A DNA stretch of 43,544 bases from the NCBI GenBank assembly GCA_009780315.1, contig WRAH01000024.1, positions 1-43,544 on the forward strand, given 5' to 3'. Shown in pieces: positions 24,879 to 32,193 of the stretch. Origin of the DNA: Defluviitaleaceae bacterium. Lineage in GTDB: Bacteria; Bacillota; Clostridia; Lachnospirales; WQUN01. A program made the translations under genes and the position numbers. Position 1 is the first letter of the stretch. Each line of letters opens with the position of its first letter. The notes under the pieces were generated by a model that was not told the origin of the DNA, made no database searches, and saw only the letters and a list, made by a program, of their open reading frames with translations.

Positions 24879-25754
24879 TTAGTGAATCCCTTTGCAATTT
24901 GAGCAGTTGCAACCGCGTTCGCATTGGGGGCGTTTTTCTAGAACTGTAATGTCTTCAACGGGATAAATGTCGATTGTAGGGTCTTCACCATTTTTGACAC
25001 GCACAGCAACTTTTGCAGTTTGGCGCAAAATATTGATGCTTATGACATCGCCATCTCCCACGGGCGTACGCACTTTGTCCCCTACGCCCGGCATACCTTC
25101 GGTTAAGAAGGCATACGTTTCTTCTTCATATTTAAGGCAACACATGAGCTTGCCGCAAATACCTGAAATTTTTGTAGGGTTGAGACTAAGCCCTTGGTCT
25201 TTTGCAGATTTAATGGACACTGGCTGGAACTCGTCCAAAAATGACGCACAACAAAGTACACGCCCGCAAATGCCAATGCCACTAAGCATTTTGGCTTCAT
25301 CCCGCACACCAATTTGACGCAGTTCAATACGCATTTTAAAGGTAGCCGCAAGGTCTTTCACCAATTCACGAAAATCTACCCGTCCATCAGCCGTAAAGAA
25401 GAAAACAATTTTGCTTAGGTCAAAGGTTAGCTCTACATCTACAAGATGCATTTCAAGATTGTGTACTTTAATTTTTTCTTGACAAATGCCCCTCGCTTCA
25501 ATTTCTTTTTTGCGATTAGACTCTTCTTGAGCGGTATCAGCTTCTGTTGCAACCCGTATAATTTTACGTATAGGCTGACTTAAATTTGATACGTCCTTAT
25601 CCATTTTTTCCATGGCTATTAGCCCATACTCAATGCCCCGTGAAGTTTCCACGATTACAGGTGTGTTTTGTACTAAATCCTCCATGGAAATACTACCAGG
25701 GTCGAAATAGTAAATTCTTCCTACCTCTTTAAACCTTACGCCTACAATTGTCAC
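24879..25754 (-). CDS. ricT: RicT/YaaT, PSP1-domain iron-sulfur protein
   Basis: 291 residues with the PSP1 domain and the Cys sets of RicT: C163/C168/C169 (CGRVLCC), C200/C205/C206 (CGKLMCC) and a Cys-rich end C278/C282/C284/C287. RicT, with RlbA/RicA and RicF partners, forms a [4Fe-4S] complex that affects RNase Y-dependent mRNA processing, competence and sporulation in B. subtilis. The start is GTG 25754 with GAGG upstream; the ATG two bases earlier hits a stop at once. It follows holB by 3 bases, the same order as holB-yaaT in B. subtilis. Confidence 0.93.
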   Translation of the reverse strand: MTIVGVRFKEVGRIYYFDPGSISMEDLVQNTPVIVETSRGIEYGLIAMEKMDKDVSNLSQPIRKIIRVATEADTAQEESNRKKEIEARGICQEKIKVHNLEMHLVDVELTFDLSKIVFFFTADGRVDFRELVKDLAATFKMRIELRQIGVRDEAKMLSGIGICGRVLCCASFLDEFQPVSIKSAKDQGLSLNPTKISGICGKLMCCLKYEEETYAFLTEGMPGVGDKVRTPVGDGDVISINILRQTAKVAVRVKNGEDPTIDIYPVEDITVLEKRPQCERGCNCSNCKGIH

Positions 25755-25757
25755 ATG

Positions 25758-26504
25758 TTACCTCATTTCGTTGAGCATTAGCTCTATTGCTAATTGCGCA
25801 TTGCCATTTTGCGCTAGGATTTTTTTTGTTTTAGTGATTGCTGTCGTTGCGGCAAACCAAGATGGATTGGGTGGTTGCCCTGTTTGTGTTGCATTAACAA
25901 TCTTTTGCCCTGTGATAACATACAGCATGTCCAACACTTGTGCAACGGCGGTCTTGTCCAGCGGCTCAAACATACGATACATCGCAAAAGCCTTATATAT
26001 ATCTGCACCCAATATTTCATCAGAAATTTTTTGTGCCAATGTTTGCAATGCTGGGTCACATGTCATTGAATCACTTTCTTCTTTTATCCGCTTAACGATA
26101 CAGCGGGATAAAACTGTTGGCAAAAAATGATGCAGGTGGGTTGCAATAAACAAAAAAACCCCGTAGGGCGCAGGTTCCTCAATGGTCTTCAACAAGGCAT
26201 TCTGCGCCGCAGGGGTAAGGGTTTCTGCTTTATCTACGATAAAAATTTTGTACTGATATTGGAAAGGCTTGTGGGCCATGGGTAACAAAACTTGGTCACG
26301 CACATCGTCCACCCCAATGCCACTTTGCTTTGACCCTGTAACATACACTGTATCAGGGTGATTGCCACTATTAAAGGTACGGCAACTGAGACATTCGCCA
26401 CATGGATTTTTTGTAGCAGTGTCCAAACAGTTTAGCCCTTTGGCAAGGTGAACGGCAGCAGTTTTTGCTATTGCATTTCCTTCAAATATATAAGCATGGC
26501 TCAT
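25758..26504 (-). CDS. holB: DNA polymerase III delta' subunit
   Basis: 248 residues, on the short side for delta'. The zinc-binding Cys set is C26/C35/C38/C41 (CGECLSC). Conserved regions include IFIVDKAETLTPAAQNALLKTIEEP and the SRC motif in VLSRCIV. The normal P-loop is degenerate (EGNAIAKTA), as expected for delta', which does not hydrolyse ATP. It helps load the sliding clamp at replication forks. It sits between yaaR and ricT. The ribosome site is weak, so coupling to yaaR translation (5-base gap) is plausible. Confidence 0.92.
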   Translation of the reverse strand: MSHAYIFEGNAIAKTAAVHLAKGLNCLDTATKNPCGECLSCRTFNSGNHPDTVYVTGSKQSGIGVDDVRDQVLLPMAHKPFQYQYKIFIVDKAETLTPAAQNALLKTIEEPAPYGVFLFIATHLHHFLPTVLSRCIVKRIKEESDSMTCDPALQTLAQKISDEILGADIYKAFAMYRMFEPLDKTAVAQVLDMLYVITGQKIVNATQTGQPPNPSWFAATTAITKTKKILAQNGNAQLAIELMLNEMR

Positions 26505-26509
26505 GATTT

Positions 26510-26950
26510 TTATACAACCATATCTAAAAGCAAGCCGTTAATCTCATCAATTTTTTCCAAAAGGGAAAGGGAGTTTTTCTCTTGCTTTAAAAGTTCCTGT
26601 GCCAAATCGTCTAGTTCTTTATTGACAAGCCGTACAATACCATAAACATGATGCCGCCCACGACGGTCAAGAAAATTCTCGCGGCTAAACTCATGGGAAT
26701 GGGTCACCACTTCGTTAATGAAGTTTGTGATTAAACTCCTATAGGCTTTTAGCTCGCCAAAATCCATATGGTCAGCAACGCGCTTGCCTTGGGTGGTTAT
26801 TTCACTAAGCAAACCTTGCAAACGGTCTGCCAAACCTTCGTCACTTAGACGTTTTAAGGTGAAGCTGAAATCTTCTTGCTCTGGACGTGGTTTAACTGTG
26901 TTGACTTCGTTAAAACGTGCCGCCAGCATTTCCGATACTTTCATCTCCAT
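26510..26950 (-). CDS. yaaR: YaaR-like DUF327 protein
   Basis: 146 residues, helical throughout, with no Cys pairs and no membrane segment. Its motifs (FSRENFLDRRGRHHVYGIVRLV, LDDLAQELLKQEKN) fit the DUF327/YaaR family, whose function is unknown. The gene order darA-yaaR-holB-ricT matches yaaQ-yaaR-holB-yaaT of B. subtilis, which supports the call. Two Met codons (26950 and 26944) could start it; GAGGAGG upstream favours the first. It is a reliable marker of a Bacillota core operon. Confidence 0.85.
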   Translation of the reverse strand: MEMKVSEMLAARFNEVNTVKPRPEQEDFSFTLKRLSDEGLADRLQGLLSEITTQGKRVADHMDFGELKAYRSLITNFINEVVTHSHEFSRENFLDRRGRHHVYGIVRLVNKELDDLAQELLKQEKNSLSLLEKIDEINGLLLDMVV

Positions 26951-26989
26951 AACCAGCCTGTTCCTCCTCTGTCAATGTCAAGAATCATG

Positions 26990-27319
26990 TTAAACTTTTT
27001 TAAATTCTTCTACATTTAGTACGAAGATTGTTGCGCCGCCAACAGTGACCTCAACGGGATAGGGTGCAAAGCTTTCGTTTGCATTCACATTCATTGCGTT
27101 TACCGATGTGATTTGCTTACGACTTTTACATTTTTTCTCAACAATTTCGATAAGCTCTGGAATTTTCTCTTCCGAGCAACCGCAAATAAGCGTTGTATTG
27201 CCAGCACGGAGGAATCCGCCTGTAGACGCTAGCTTAGTTACGCTAAAGCCCTTTGCGCTAAGATGATCCATAATGTGAAAAGCGTCTTCATCGTGGATAA
27301 TTGCCATTACTAATTTCAT
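26990..27319 (-). CDS. darA: DarA, cyclic-di-AMP-binding PII-like protein
   Basis: 109 residues, full length for DarA/PstA (YaaQ, DUF970). The PII-like fold is visible: MKLVMAIIHDEDAFHIMDHL, the loop STGGFLRAGNTTL, and a final beta strand (TVGGATIFVLNVEEF). It is a trimeric receptor for the second messenger c-di-AMP; its downstream target is not established. A strong ribosome site AAAGGAGGAG precedes ATG 27319. It is the first gene of the operon. The tmk gene that precedes it in B. subtilis is absent here; a cupin gene takes that place. Confidence 0.93.
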   Translation of the reverse strand: MKLVMAIIHDEDAFHIMDHLSAKGFSVTKLASTGGFLRAGNTTLICGCSEEKIPELIEIVEKKCKSRKQITSVNAMNVNANESFAPYPVEVTVGGATIFVLNVEEFKKV

Positions 27320-27348
27320 ACTCGCTCCTCCTTTGACTTTCTCTTGGT

Positions 27349-27377
27349 ATTATATCAGTCTCCCATCCTTTCTGCAA
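27349..27377 (-). promoter_or_regulatory. Promoter of the darA-yaaR-holB-ricT operon
   Basis: On the minus strand TTGCAG (27377-27372), a 17-base spacer and a perfect TATAAT (27354-27349) lie 29 bases before the darA ATG, with the -35 inside the 3' end of the cupin gene. Confidence 0.65.
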
Positions 27378-27999
27378 TGGCTTTTGTAGGATGAATTGTA
27401 CCGTGTGGATGATGAGGAGGTGCATAAATAGAATATAGTCTTAAATCACCAGTGCCCACATTGGTCACATTATGCCATGTTCCCGCAGGGATAAAGATTC
27501 CGTACCCAGCTAAAACAGGTTGACGGAAGTTTAAATGATTACGGCTCTCACCCATTTGGACAATGCCCTGCCCGTCTTCGATACGTAAAAATTGGTCTGT
27601 ATCAGGGTGGATTTCAAGCCCAATGTCACCGCCTGGGGGAATGGACATGAGGGTGTTTTGCAAATATTTACCTGTCCACAAAGCTTGGCGATAATTTGAA
27701 TTTTCAAGGGTCGCTTCACGAATATTCGTGACATAGGGGAATGGCCCATAGTCCGTAAAAGGGGCTGGCGGACGCGGGGGCATTGGACGCGGCGGAATTG
27801 GGTGTGGTGGATGGGGCGGCCTTGGTGGGTGGGGGTGCGGTTGAGGTGGATGGGGTGGTCTTGGCGGGTGCGGCGGTCTTGGTGGGTGTGGATGTGGGTG
27901 GGGCGGTCTTGGTGGGTGGGGGTGAGGATGGGGCGACGGCGGTGAAAATGGATTTGGCATATTCACAGGATGCCCATTGGGTGACTGACGCATAAACAT
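27355..27999 (-). CDS. Cupin-domain protein with His/Pro-rich N-terminal repeats
   Basis: 214 residues from ATG 27999; an in-frame ATG at 28017 lacks a ribosome site and lies close to the presumed transcription start, while ATGGAGCG precedes 27999. Residues about 15-90 are low-complexity His/Pro/Arg repeats (HPHPPRPPHP units). Residues about 95-205 form a cupin barrel with the ligand-type motif EIHPDTDQFLRIEDGQG and a second motif PAGTWHNVTNVG. There is no signal peptide. The His-rich tail could bind metal ions; similar proteins occur in Clostridia, where the role is unknown and spore association is only a guess. A candidate promoter is given separately. Confidence 0.8.
   Translation of the reverse strand: MFMRQSPNGHPVNMPNPFSPPSPHPHPHPPRPPHPHPHPPRPPHPPRPPHPPQPHPHPPRPPHPPHPIPPRPMPPRPPAPFTDYGPFPYVTNIREATLENSNYRQALWTGKYLQNTLMSIPPGGDIGLEIHPDTDQFLRIEDGQGIVQMGESRNHLNFRQPVLAGYGIFIPAGTWHNVTNVGTGDLRLYSIYAPPHHPHGTIHPTKAIAERMGD
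27790..27945. repeat. Degenerate GGTGG-rich repeat encoding the His/Pro tail
   Basis: The plus strand shows irregular repeats of GGTGGGTGG, GGGGCGG and GGTCTTGG over about 150 bases, coding on the minus strand for HPPRPP-type units. Unit length varies (12-24 bases), as expected for repeats that expand and contract by slippage. The plus strand (template) is unusually G-rich and could form G-quadruplexes. Confidence 0.8.
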
Positions 28000-28034
28000 A
28001 AAAAAATCACGCTCCATACAATACTTTTGCTAGT

Positions 28035-28064
28035 ATCATATGAAGCGTGGTAAGGACGTGTTCA
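28035..28064 (-). promoter_or_regulatory. Candidate promoter of the cupin gene
   Basis: On the minus strand TGAACA (28064-28059), an 18-base spacer and TATGAT (28040-28035) predict a start near 28028, giving a 29-base leader to ATG 27999. Confidence 0.4.
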
Positions 28065-28073
28065 TCATTTTTT

Positions 28074-28193
28074 ATGACTCAACCGCCTATGCTTAGTAAA
28101 GCAGTGGTTTCTACCGACCGCCACAAAGATTATCCAGAAGAAAAGCAAAAAGGTCAGCTGGATAGGCTACACCTTTTTTTCCTTCATAATTAA
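28074..28193 (+). other. Gap region: possible small RNA or 39-residue reading frame
   Basis: The 28018-28276 gap has no tracked gene. On the plus strand there is a reading frame of 39 codons from ATG 28074 to TAA 28193 (starts MTQPPMLSKAV), but it has no good ribosome site. The same stretch can fold: GCTT/AAGC nested in AACC/GGTT (28081-28109), then a hairpin AAAAAGGT/ACCTTTTT (28147-28178) followed by a T-run, which looks like an intrinsic terminator. TATCCAG (28131-28137) can pair with CTGGATA (28158-28164) in the terminator loop. A terminator with no gene before it suggests a short transcript. Confidence 0.3.
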
Positions 28194-28198
28194 AAAAA

Positions 28199-28240
28199 AC
28201 CTCCTTTCGTTTTTTATTTTACGATTGGAGGTCTTTTTTT
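28199..28240 (-). terminator. Terminator after the P5C dehydrogenase gene
   Basis: ACCTCCTTTCG (28199-28209) and CGATTGGAGGT (28222-28232) pair with two internal mismatches. On the minus strand a T-run of eight follows, and a plus-strand T-run exists too. It lies 37 bases after the gene's stop. Confidence 0.7.
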
Positions 28241-28276
28241 GTTTTGTCCATTTATTTGGGAGTTACTCACAATTTC

Positions 28277-29899
28277 TTAATCCATAAACGGATAAGCCAC
28301 TGTTTCTGCTGGAACAAATGTTTCCTTTATGGTACGTGGGCTAACCCAGCGAAGTAGATTAAGCACACTGCCTGCCTTGTCATTTGTTCCGGATGCACGG
28401 CTGCCGCCAAAGGGTTGTTGACCAACCACTGCACCTGTTGGCTTGTCATTAATATAGAAGTTTCCAGCCGCATCAGCCAGTTTTTGCTCCATGTATGCAA
28501 GTACACCTCTGTCTTGTGAAAAAATTGCACCAGTTAAAGCGTAAGGGGATACATTACAGCAACTTTCTAATGTCGCGTCAAATTGGTCATCTGCATATAC
28601 ATACACTGTGAGTACTGGCCCAAAAATTTCTTCTTTCATGGTTTTAAAGTCAAGGGTTTTGGACTGAATGACTGTTGGCTTAATAAACCATCCTTTTTCA
28701 GCGTTGTAATCACCGCAAAGTATCTCTGCATCTTTAGAATCCTTTGCATAATCTATATACTGAACGATAGATTTGTAGGCTCTTTCGTCAATGACTGCAC
28801 CCATGAAGTTAGAAAAATCTCTCACATCTCCAACTTTTAATTTATCTATTTCGGTCAAAAGCGGTGTCTTCACTTGTGTCCAAAGGCTTTCGGGGATATA
28901 AGCACGAGAAGCCGCCGAACATTTTTGACCTTGGTATTCAAATGCACCTCTTACCATTGCTGTGACTAAAGGCTGTATAGGGGCTGTATGATGGGCAAAG
29001 ATGAAGTCTTTACCGCCAGTTTCGCCTACCAAGCGGGGATAACTTTCATATTGGCTAATATTTTCGCCAATAAGTTTCCAGCAACTATTAAACACGCCTG
29101 TAGAACCAGTAAAGTGAAAACCTGCCATACGAGGGTCTGCTAATACATAAGTGCTTATATCTGGGCCATTGCAGGGAACAAAGTTAATCACCCCGTCAGG
29201 TAATCCAGCTTCCTTCATTAACAAGTAAAGCAGATAGTTAGACAGCACAGCTGTACCCGCAGGCTTCCATAAAACTGTGTTGCCCATCATCGCAGGTGCT
29301 GACGGTAAGTTTCCGCCAATGGCAGTAAAGTTAAAAGGACTAATTGCCGCTACAAACCCACTTAGCGGACGATACTCCATGCGATTCCAAATGCCAGGTG
29401 CGCTAATCGGTTGATTTTGGAAAATTTCTTGGGCAAAATGCACATTGAAACGTAAGAAATCTACCATTTCACAGGCTGAATCAATTTCCGCTTGATAAGC
29501 GGTCTTGCTTTGCCCCAACATGGTTGCTGCATTTAAACGCTGCCGCCAAGGCCCGGCTAACAGCTCTGCCGCTTTTAGGAAAATCCCTGCTCTATGTTCC
29601 CATGGTAATGCATACCAAGATGCCTTTGCGTCCATAGCAGCATCCATGGCGGCTTTCAGCTCATCTGGCCCTGCAATAGCGTACTCTGCAAGTACATGCC
29701 CATGGTCATGAGGCATACGGCAATATCCTTTTTCCTTTGTACGTATTTCCTTGCCGCCGATAATCAAGGGGATATCCAATACTTCGGCAGACTGGCGTGT
29801 TAATTCAGCTTCTAAAGCCGCCCTTTCTGGTGTGCCTTTTCCATAGGATAAGACGGGTTCGTTCACAGGGGTTGGAACGGTAAAAAAACCATTGTTCAT
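28277..29899 (-). CDS. pruA: Delta-1-pyrroline-5-carboxylate dehydrogenase, group 1
   Basis: 540 residues, longer than B. subtilis RocA (515). The N-terminal extension (FFTVPTPVNEPVLSYGKGTPER) is the mark of the ALDH4A1-like group 1, otherwise known from eukaryotes and some bacteria. The aldehyde dehydrogenase catalytic pair is C327 (QGQKCSAASRAY) and E293 (VGETGGKD). It oxidises glutamate semialdehyde, formed from P5C, to glutamate with NAD. It faces a divergent four-gene dehydrogenase operon that could supply P5C from proline. Its promoter overlaps the divergent one. Confidence 0.93.
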   Translation of the reverse strand: MNNGFFTVPTPVNEPVLSYGKGTPERAALEAELTRQSAEVLDIPLIIGGKEIRTKEKGYCRMPHDHGHVLAEYAIAGPDELKAAMDAAMDAKASWYALPWEHRAGIFLKAAELLAGPWRQRLNAATMLGQSKTAYQAEIDSACEMVDFLRFNVHFAQEIFQNQPISAPGIWNRMEYRPLSGFVAAISPFNFTAIGGNLPSAPAMMGNTVLWKPAGTAVLSNYLLYLLMKEAGLPDGVINFVPCNGPDISTYVLADPRMAGFHFTGSTGVFNSCWKLIGENISQYESYPRLVGETGGKDFIFAHHTAPIQPLVTAMVRGAFEYQGQKCSAASRAYIPESLWTQVKTPLLTEIDKLKVGDVRDFSNFMGAVIDERAYKSIVQYIDYAKDSKDAEILCGDYNAEKGWFIKPTVIQSKTLDFKTMKEEIFGPVLTVYVYADDQFDATLESCCNVSPYALTGAIFSQDRGVLAYMEQKLADAAGNFYINDKPTGAVVGQQPFGGSRASGTNDKAGSVLNLLRWVSPRTIKETFVPAETVAYPFMD

Positions 29900-29950
29900 A
29901 TAATTCCTCCAAATTGCACCTCATAAAGGTGTTTTTTTTGTCTCTAATGT

Positions 29951-29991
29951 AAGATAATATCTTGAAGACTTGGTGTCAAGTATGGTAAATT
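29951..29991. promoter_or_regulatory. Overlapping divergent promoters of pruA and the dehydrogenase operon
   Basis: Minus strand: TTGACA (29979-29974), 17 bases, TATCTT (29956-29951), reading to pruA; a good match. Plus strand: TTGAAG (29962-29967), 18 bases, TAAATT (29986-29991), reading to the four-gene operon; weaker. The inverted repeat CTTGA / TCAAG (29961-29965, 29976-29980) lies in both. A further hairpin CACCT/AGGTG (29917-29931) with a plus-strand T-run sits in the pruA leader. Confidence 0.5.
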
Positions 29992-30030
29992 TAATTAAGC
30001 GACTAAGCTTATATGAATGGAGGCTGTTCC

Positions 30031-30336
30031 TTGAGGATTTCAGAACATCCAATTTTGGATTTAAAGCGGAGTTCCCCTGTTAAATTTACCTTTGACGGTA
30101 CAGAAATTTCTGCTTTTGACAATGAGACAATTGCTGTGGCACTTCACGCGGCGGGTATACGTACCCTTAGCCACAGCGTAAATAAACATCGTCCCCGAGG
30201 ATTATATTGTGCCATAGGCAATTGCTCTTCTTGTGTGATGATTGTGGATGGTGAAGCCAATGTGAAGACATGTATCACATTGGTACAGGACGGAATGGTA
30301 GTAGAATCCCAAAAAGGCAAGGGGAATTTACAGTGA
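30031..30336 (+). CDS. [2Fe-2S] ferredoxin-like subunit of amino-acid dehydrogenase complex
   Basis: 101 residues from TTG 30031, which has GGAGG about 6 bases before it; the upstream ATG at 30013 lacks a ribosome site. A plant-type [2Fe-2S] loop is formed by C60, C65, C68 and C81 (GLYCAIGNCSSC ... KTC). This type of short ferredoxin is the small subunit (hcnA-like or SoxD/PDH-delta-like) of flavin-dependent amino-acid dehydrogenase complexes. Its stop overlaps the next start (GTGA). It is the first of four genes. Confidence 0.82.
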   Translation: MRISEHPILDLKRSSPVKFTFDGTEISAFDNETIAVALHAAGIRTLSHSVNKHRPRGLYCAIGNCSSCVMIVDGEANVKTCITLVQDGMVVESQKGKGNLQ

Positions 30337-31424
30337 TAAATATTGATTTGCTTGTGGTAGGCGCAGGCCCTGCCGGACTGTCCGCGGCGATAAAGGCGGG
30401 TAATGCAGGAGCTAGTGTGTTAGTACTTGAGCGAAGCCATCAACTTGGCGGACAATTGGTGAAGCAAACCCATATGTTTTTTGGCTCTGAAAAACAATAT
30501 GCAACACACAGAGGTTTTGAAATTTCAGATATTCTTCTGGCAGAATTAGATAAAATGGAGAATGTCACCATTCAGCCTCATGCTACAGTATTAGCGGCTT
30601 ATGACGATGGCATTTGGACAGCGGAAATTGAGGGGCAATATCAAAAAATAAAGCCAAGTGCAGTTGTGGTGGCTACAGGCGCAAGCGAAAAGTCCCTTCT
30701 TTTTCCCGGTAATGATTTACCTGGCATTTATGGAGCAGGGGCAGTACAGACCTTGATGAATCAATATGGCGTAAAGCCTGCGAATCGGGTAGTCATGTTG
30801 GGTGCGGGAAATATCGGTCTTATTGTAAGCTATCAGTTAATGCAAGCAGGTGTTGAAGTGATTGCTGTTGTGGAAGGTTCACCAACCATCGGCGGATACT
30901 TAGTCCATGCATCCAAGCTGAGACGCATGGGCGTACCCATATTCACATCACATACAATAAAAAATGCTAAAGGAGCAAATACAAATGGGTTAGAGTCTGT
31001 AACTCTTTGGAAGCTTGATGAAAATTGGCAAGGAATATCTGGTTCGGAATTTACTTACCATGTTGACGCATTATGTATTGCTGTTGGACTTTCTCCTTTG
31101 TCGGAATTGTTATGGCAGATTGGTTGTAAAATGACATTCTCAGCACCTATGGGCGGCTATATTCCCTATCGTGATAAATATATGCGTACATCGCAAAAAG
31201 GAATTTATATCGCAGGAGATGTAGGCGGAGTAGAAGAAGCTTCAAGTGCAATGGTCAGTGGTCAGTTGGCAGGAATATCCGCGGCAGAATATTTGGGATT
31301 TGAAATGCCTAACATGGCCGCCATGAAGCAAGATTGCTTAAACCAGCTTGCGTCCCTTCGCCAAGGCCCAAAAGGTGCGCATATTAGAGCGGGTATAAGA
31401 CAAGCAGAAGTTAGCTTTGAATGA
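30333..31424 (+). CDS. FAD/NAD(P)-binding oxidoreductase subunit (hcnB / PDH-alpha-like)
   Basis: 363 residues from GTG 30333 with AAGGGG upstream; the longer frame from 30270 is the shadow of the preceding gene. Two dinucleotide-binding sites are visible: GAGPAG (10-15) for FAD and GAGNIG in VVMLGAGNIGL for NAD(P). A redox or flavin-contact region YIAGDVGGVEEASSA follows. The C-terminal tail is short. In hydrogen cyanide synthase, L-proline dehydrogenase and nopaline/octopine dehydrogenase complexes the equivalent subunit passes electrons between the flavin subunit and an acceptor. Confidence 0.88.
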   Translation: MINIDLLVVGAGPAGLSAAIKAGNAGASVLVLERSHQLGGQLVKQTHMFFGSEKQYATHRGFEISDILLAELDKMENVTIQPHATVLAAYDDGIWTAEIEGQYQKIKPSAVVVATGASEKSLLFPGNDLPGIYGAGAVQTLMNQYGVKPANRVVMLGAGNIGLIVSYQLMQAGVEVIAVVEGSPTIGGYLVHASKLRRMGVPIFTSHTIKNAKGANTNGLESVTLWKLDENWQGISGSEFTYHVDALCIAVGLSPLSELLWQIGCKMTFSAPMGGYIPYRDKYMRTSQKGIYIAGDVGGVEEASSAMVSGQLAGISAAEYLGFEMPNMAAMKQDCLNQLASLRQGPKGAHIRAGIRQAEVSFE

Positions 31425-31440
31425 AATGGAGTGAACCTAA

Positions 31441-32193
31441 GTGTTAGAAAAAACAGGCGTACCAACGGAGACACAAATAGATTCTGCTTTTCCAAATGAA
31501 ACACGATTGAACGAAGGCCCTGTAGCAGTTATCGAATGCTTCCAGCCTATTCCATGTAATCCCTGTGCCATGGCTTGCCCTCGCCAAGCGATACTGCCCT
31601 TTGCAGACATCAATGATGTGCCTGTCATGGACAATGATAAGTGTAATGGGTGTGGTTTATGTGTGATGAAATGCCCTGGTCTAGCTATTATAGTCGTAGA
31701 TATCAACTGGTCTGAAACCAAAGCATTGATAAAATTGCCCTATGAATTTAGACCACTGCCACAAAAAGGTCAAATACTTCATGCCCTTGACCGTGAAGGA
31801 CATCCGATTGCCAATGCCGAGGTTATCAATGTCATTGTTCCAGCCAATAAAACCCCTGTTATTTCCATTGCTGTAGACAAGGATTTGATAAAAAAAGTGC
31901 GCAATATATGTATTCCAGAGGATAATGATAGTATTGTGTGCCGTTGTTCAGATATTACCGTTGCAGATATACAGTCTTTTATAGCCCAAGGATATACTTC
32001 CGTGGATGAGTTAAAACGTATTACACGGCTGGGTATGGGTGCGTGTCAAGGCAGAACATGTATACCCCTTGTCATGCGCGAACTATCTACTGCCTTGAAA
32101 AAACCTATTTCGGAATTAACGTCCGGTACACATCGTCCCATAGTCAAAAGTATGAAGCTGGGGGATGTTGCGGCATATGGAGGAAAATCATGA
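31441..32193 (+). CDS. Iron-sulfur subunit: two 4Fe-4S motifs plus BFD-like [2Fe-2S] domain
   Basis: 250 residues; GTG start at 31441 with GGAG upstream. Cys residues form a ferredoxin-like pair, C33/C39/C42/C46 and C68/C71/C74/C78 (CNGCGLCVMKCPG), then a BFD-type set C167/C169/C202/C207 (VCRCSDIT ... MGACQGRTC). Electrons probably pass between the flavin subunits through these clusters. In the HCN synthase and proline dehydrogenase families the BFD part is often fused to the alpha subunit; here it is a separate polypeptide fused to a ferredoxin. It overlaps the next gene (ATGA). Confidence 0.87.
   Translation: MLEKTGVPTETQIDSAFPNETRLNEGPVAVIECFQPIPCNPCAMACPRQAILPFADINDVPVMDNDKCNGCGLCVMKCPGLAIIVVDINWSETKALIKLPYEFRPLPQKGQILHALDREGHPIANAEVINVIVPANKTPVISIAVDKDLIKKVRNICIPEDNDSIVCRCSDITVADIQSFIAQGYTSVDELKRITRLGMGACQGRTCIPLVMRELSTALKKPISELTSGTHRPIVKSMKLGDVAAYGGKS

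Noticed and set aside
27790..27945. CRISPR-like repeat array
   Set aside because: Units are irregular, lack spacers and code for HPPRPP protein repeats in frame.
29917..29939. Plus-strand terminator CACCT/AGGTG with T-run
   Set aside because: No plus-strand gene ends before it; it is more likely a leader hairpin of pruA or chance.
32043..32189. Longer N-terminus for the DAO-type subunit
   Set aside because: This stretch is the out-of-frame shadow of the iron-sulfur gene; the GGAGG-preceded ATG 32190 fits the FAD motif start.
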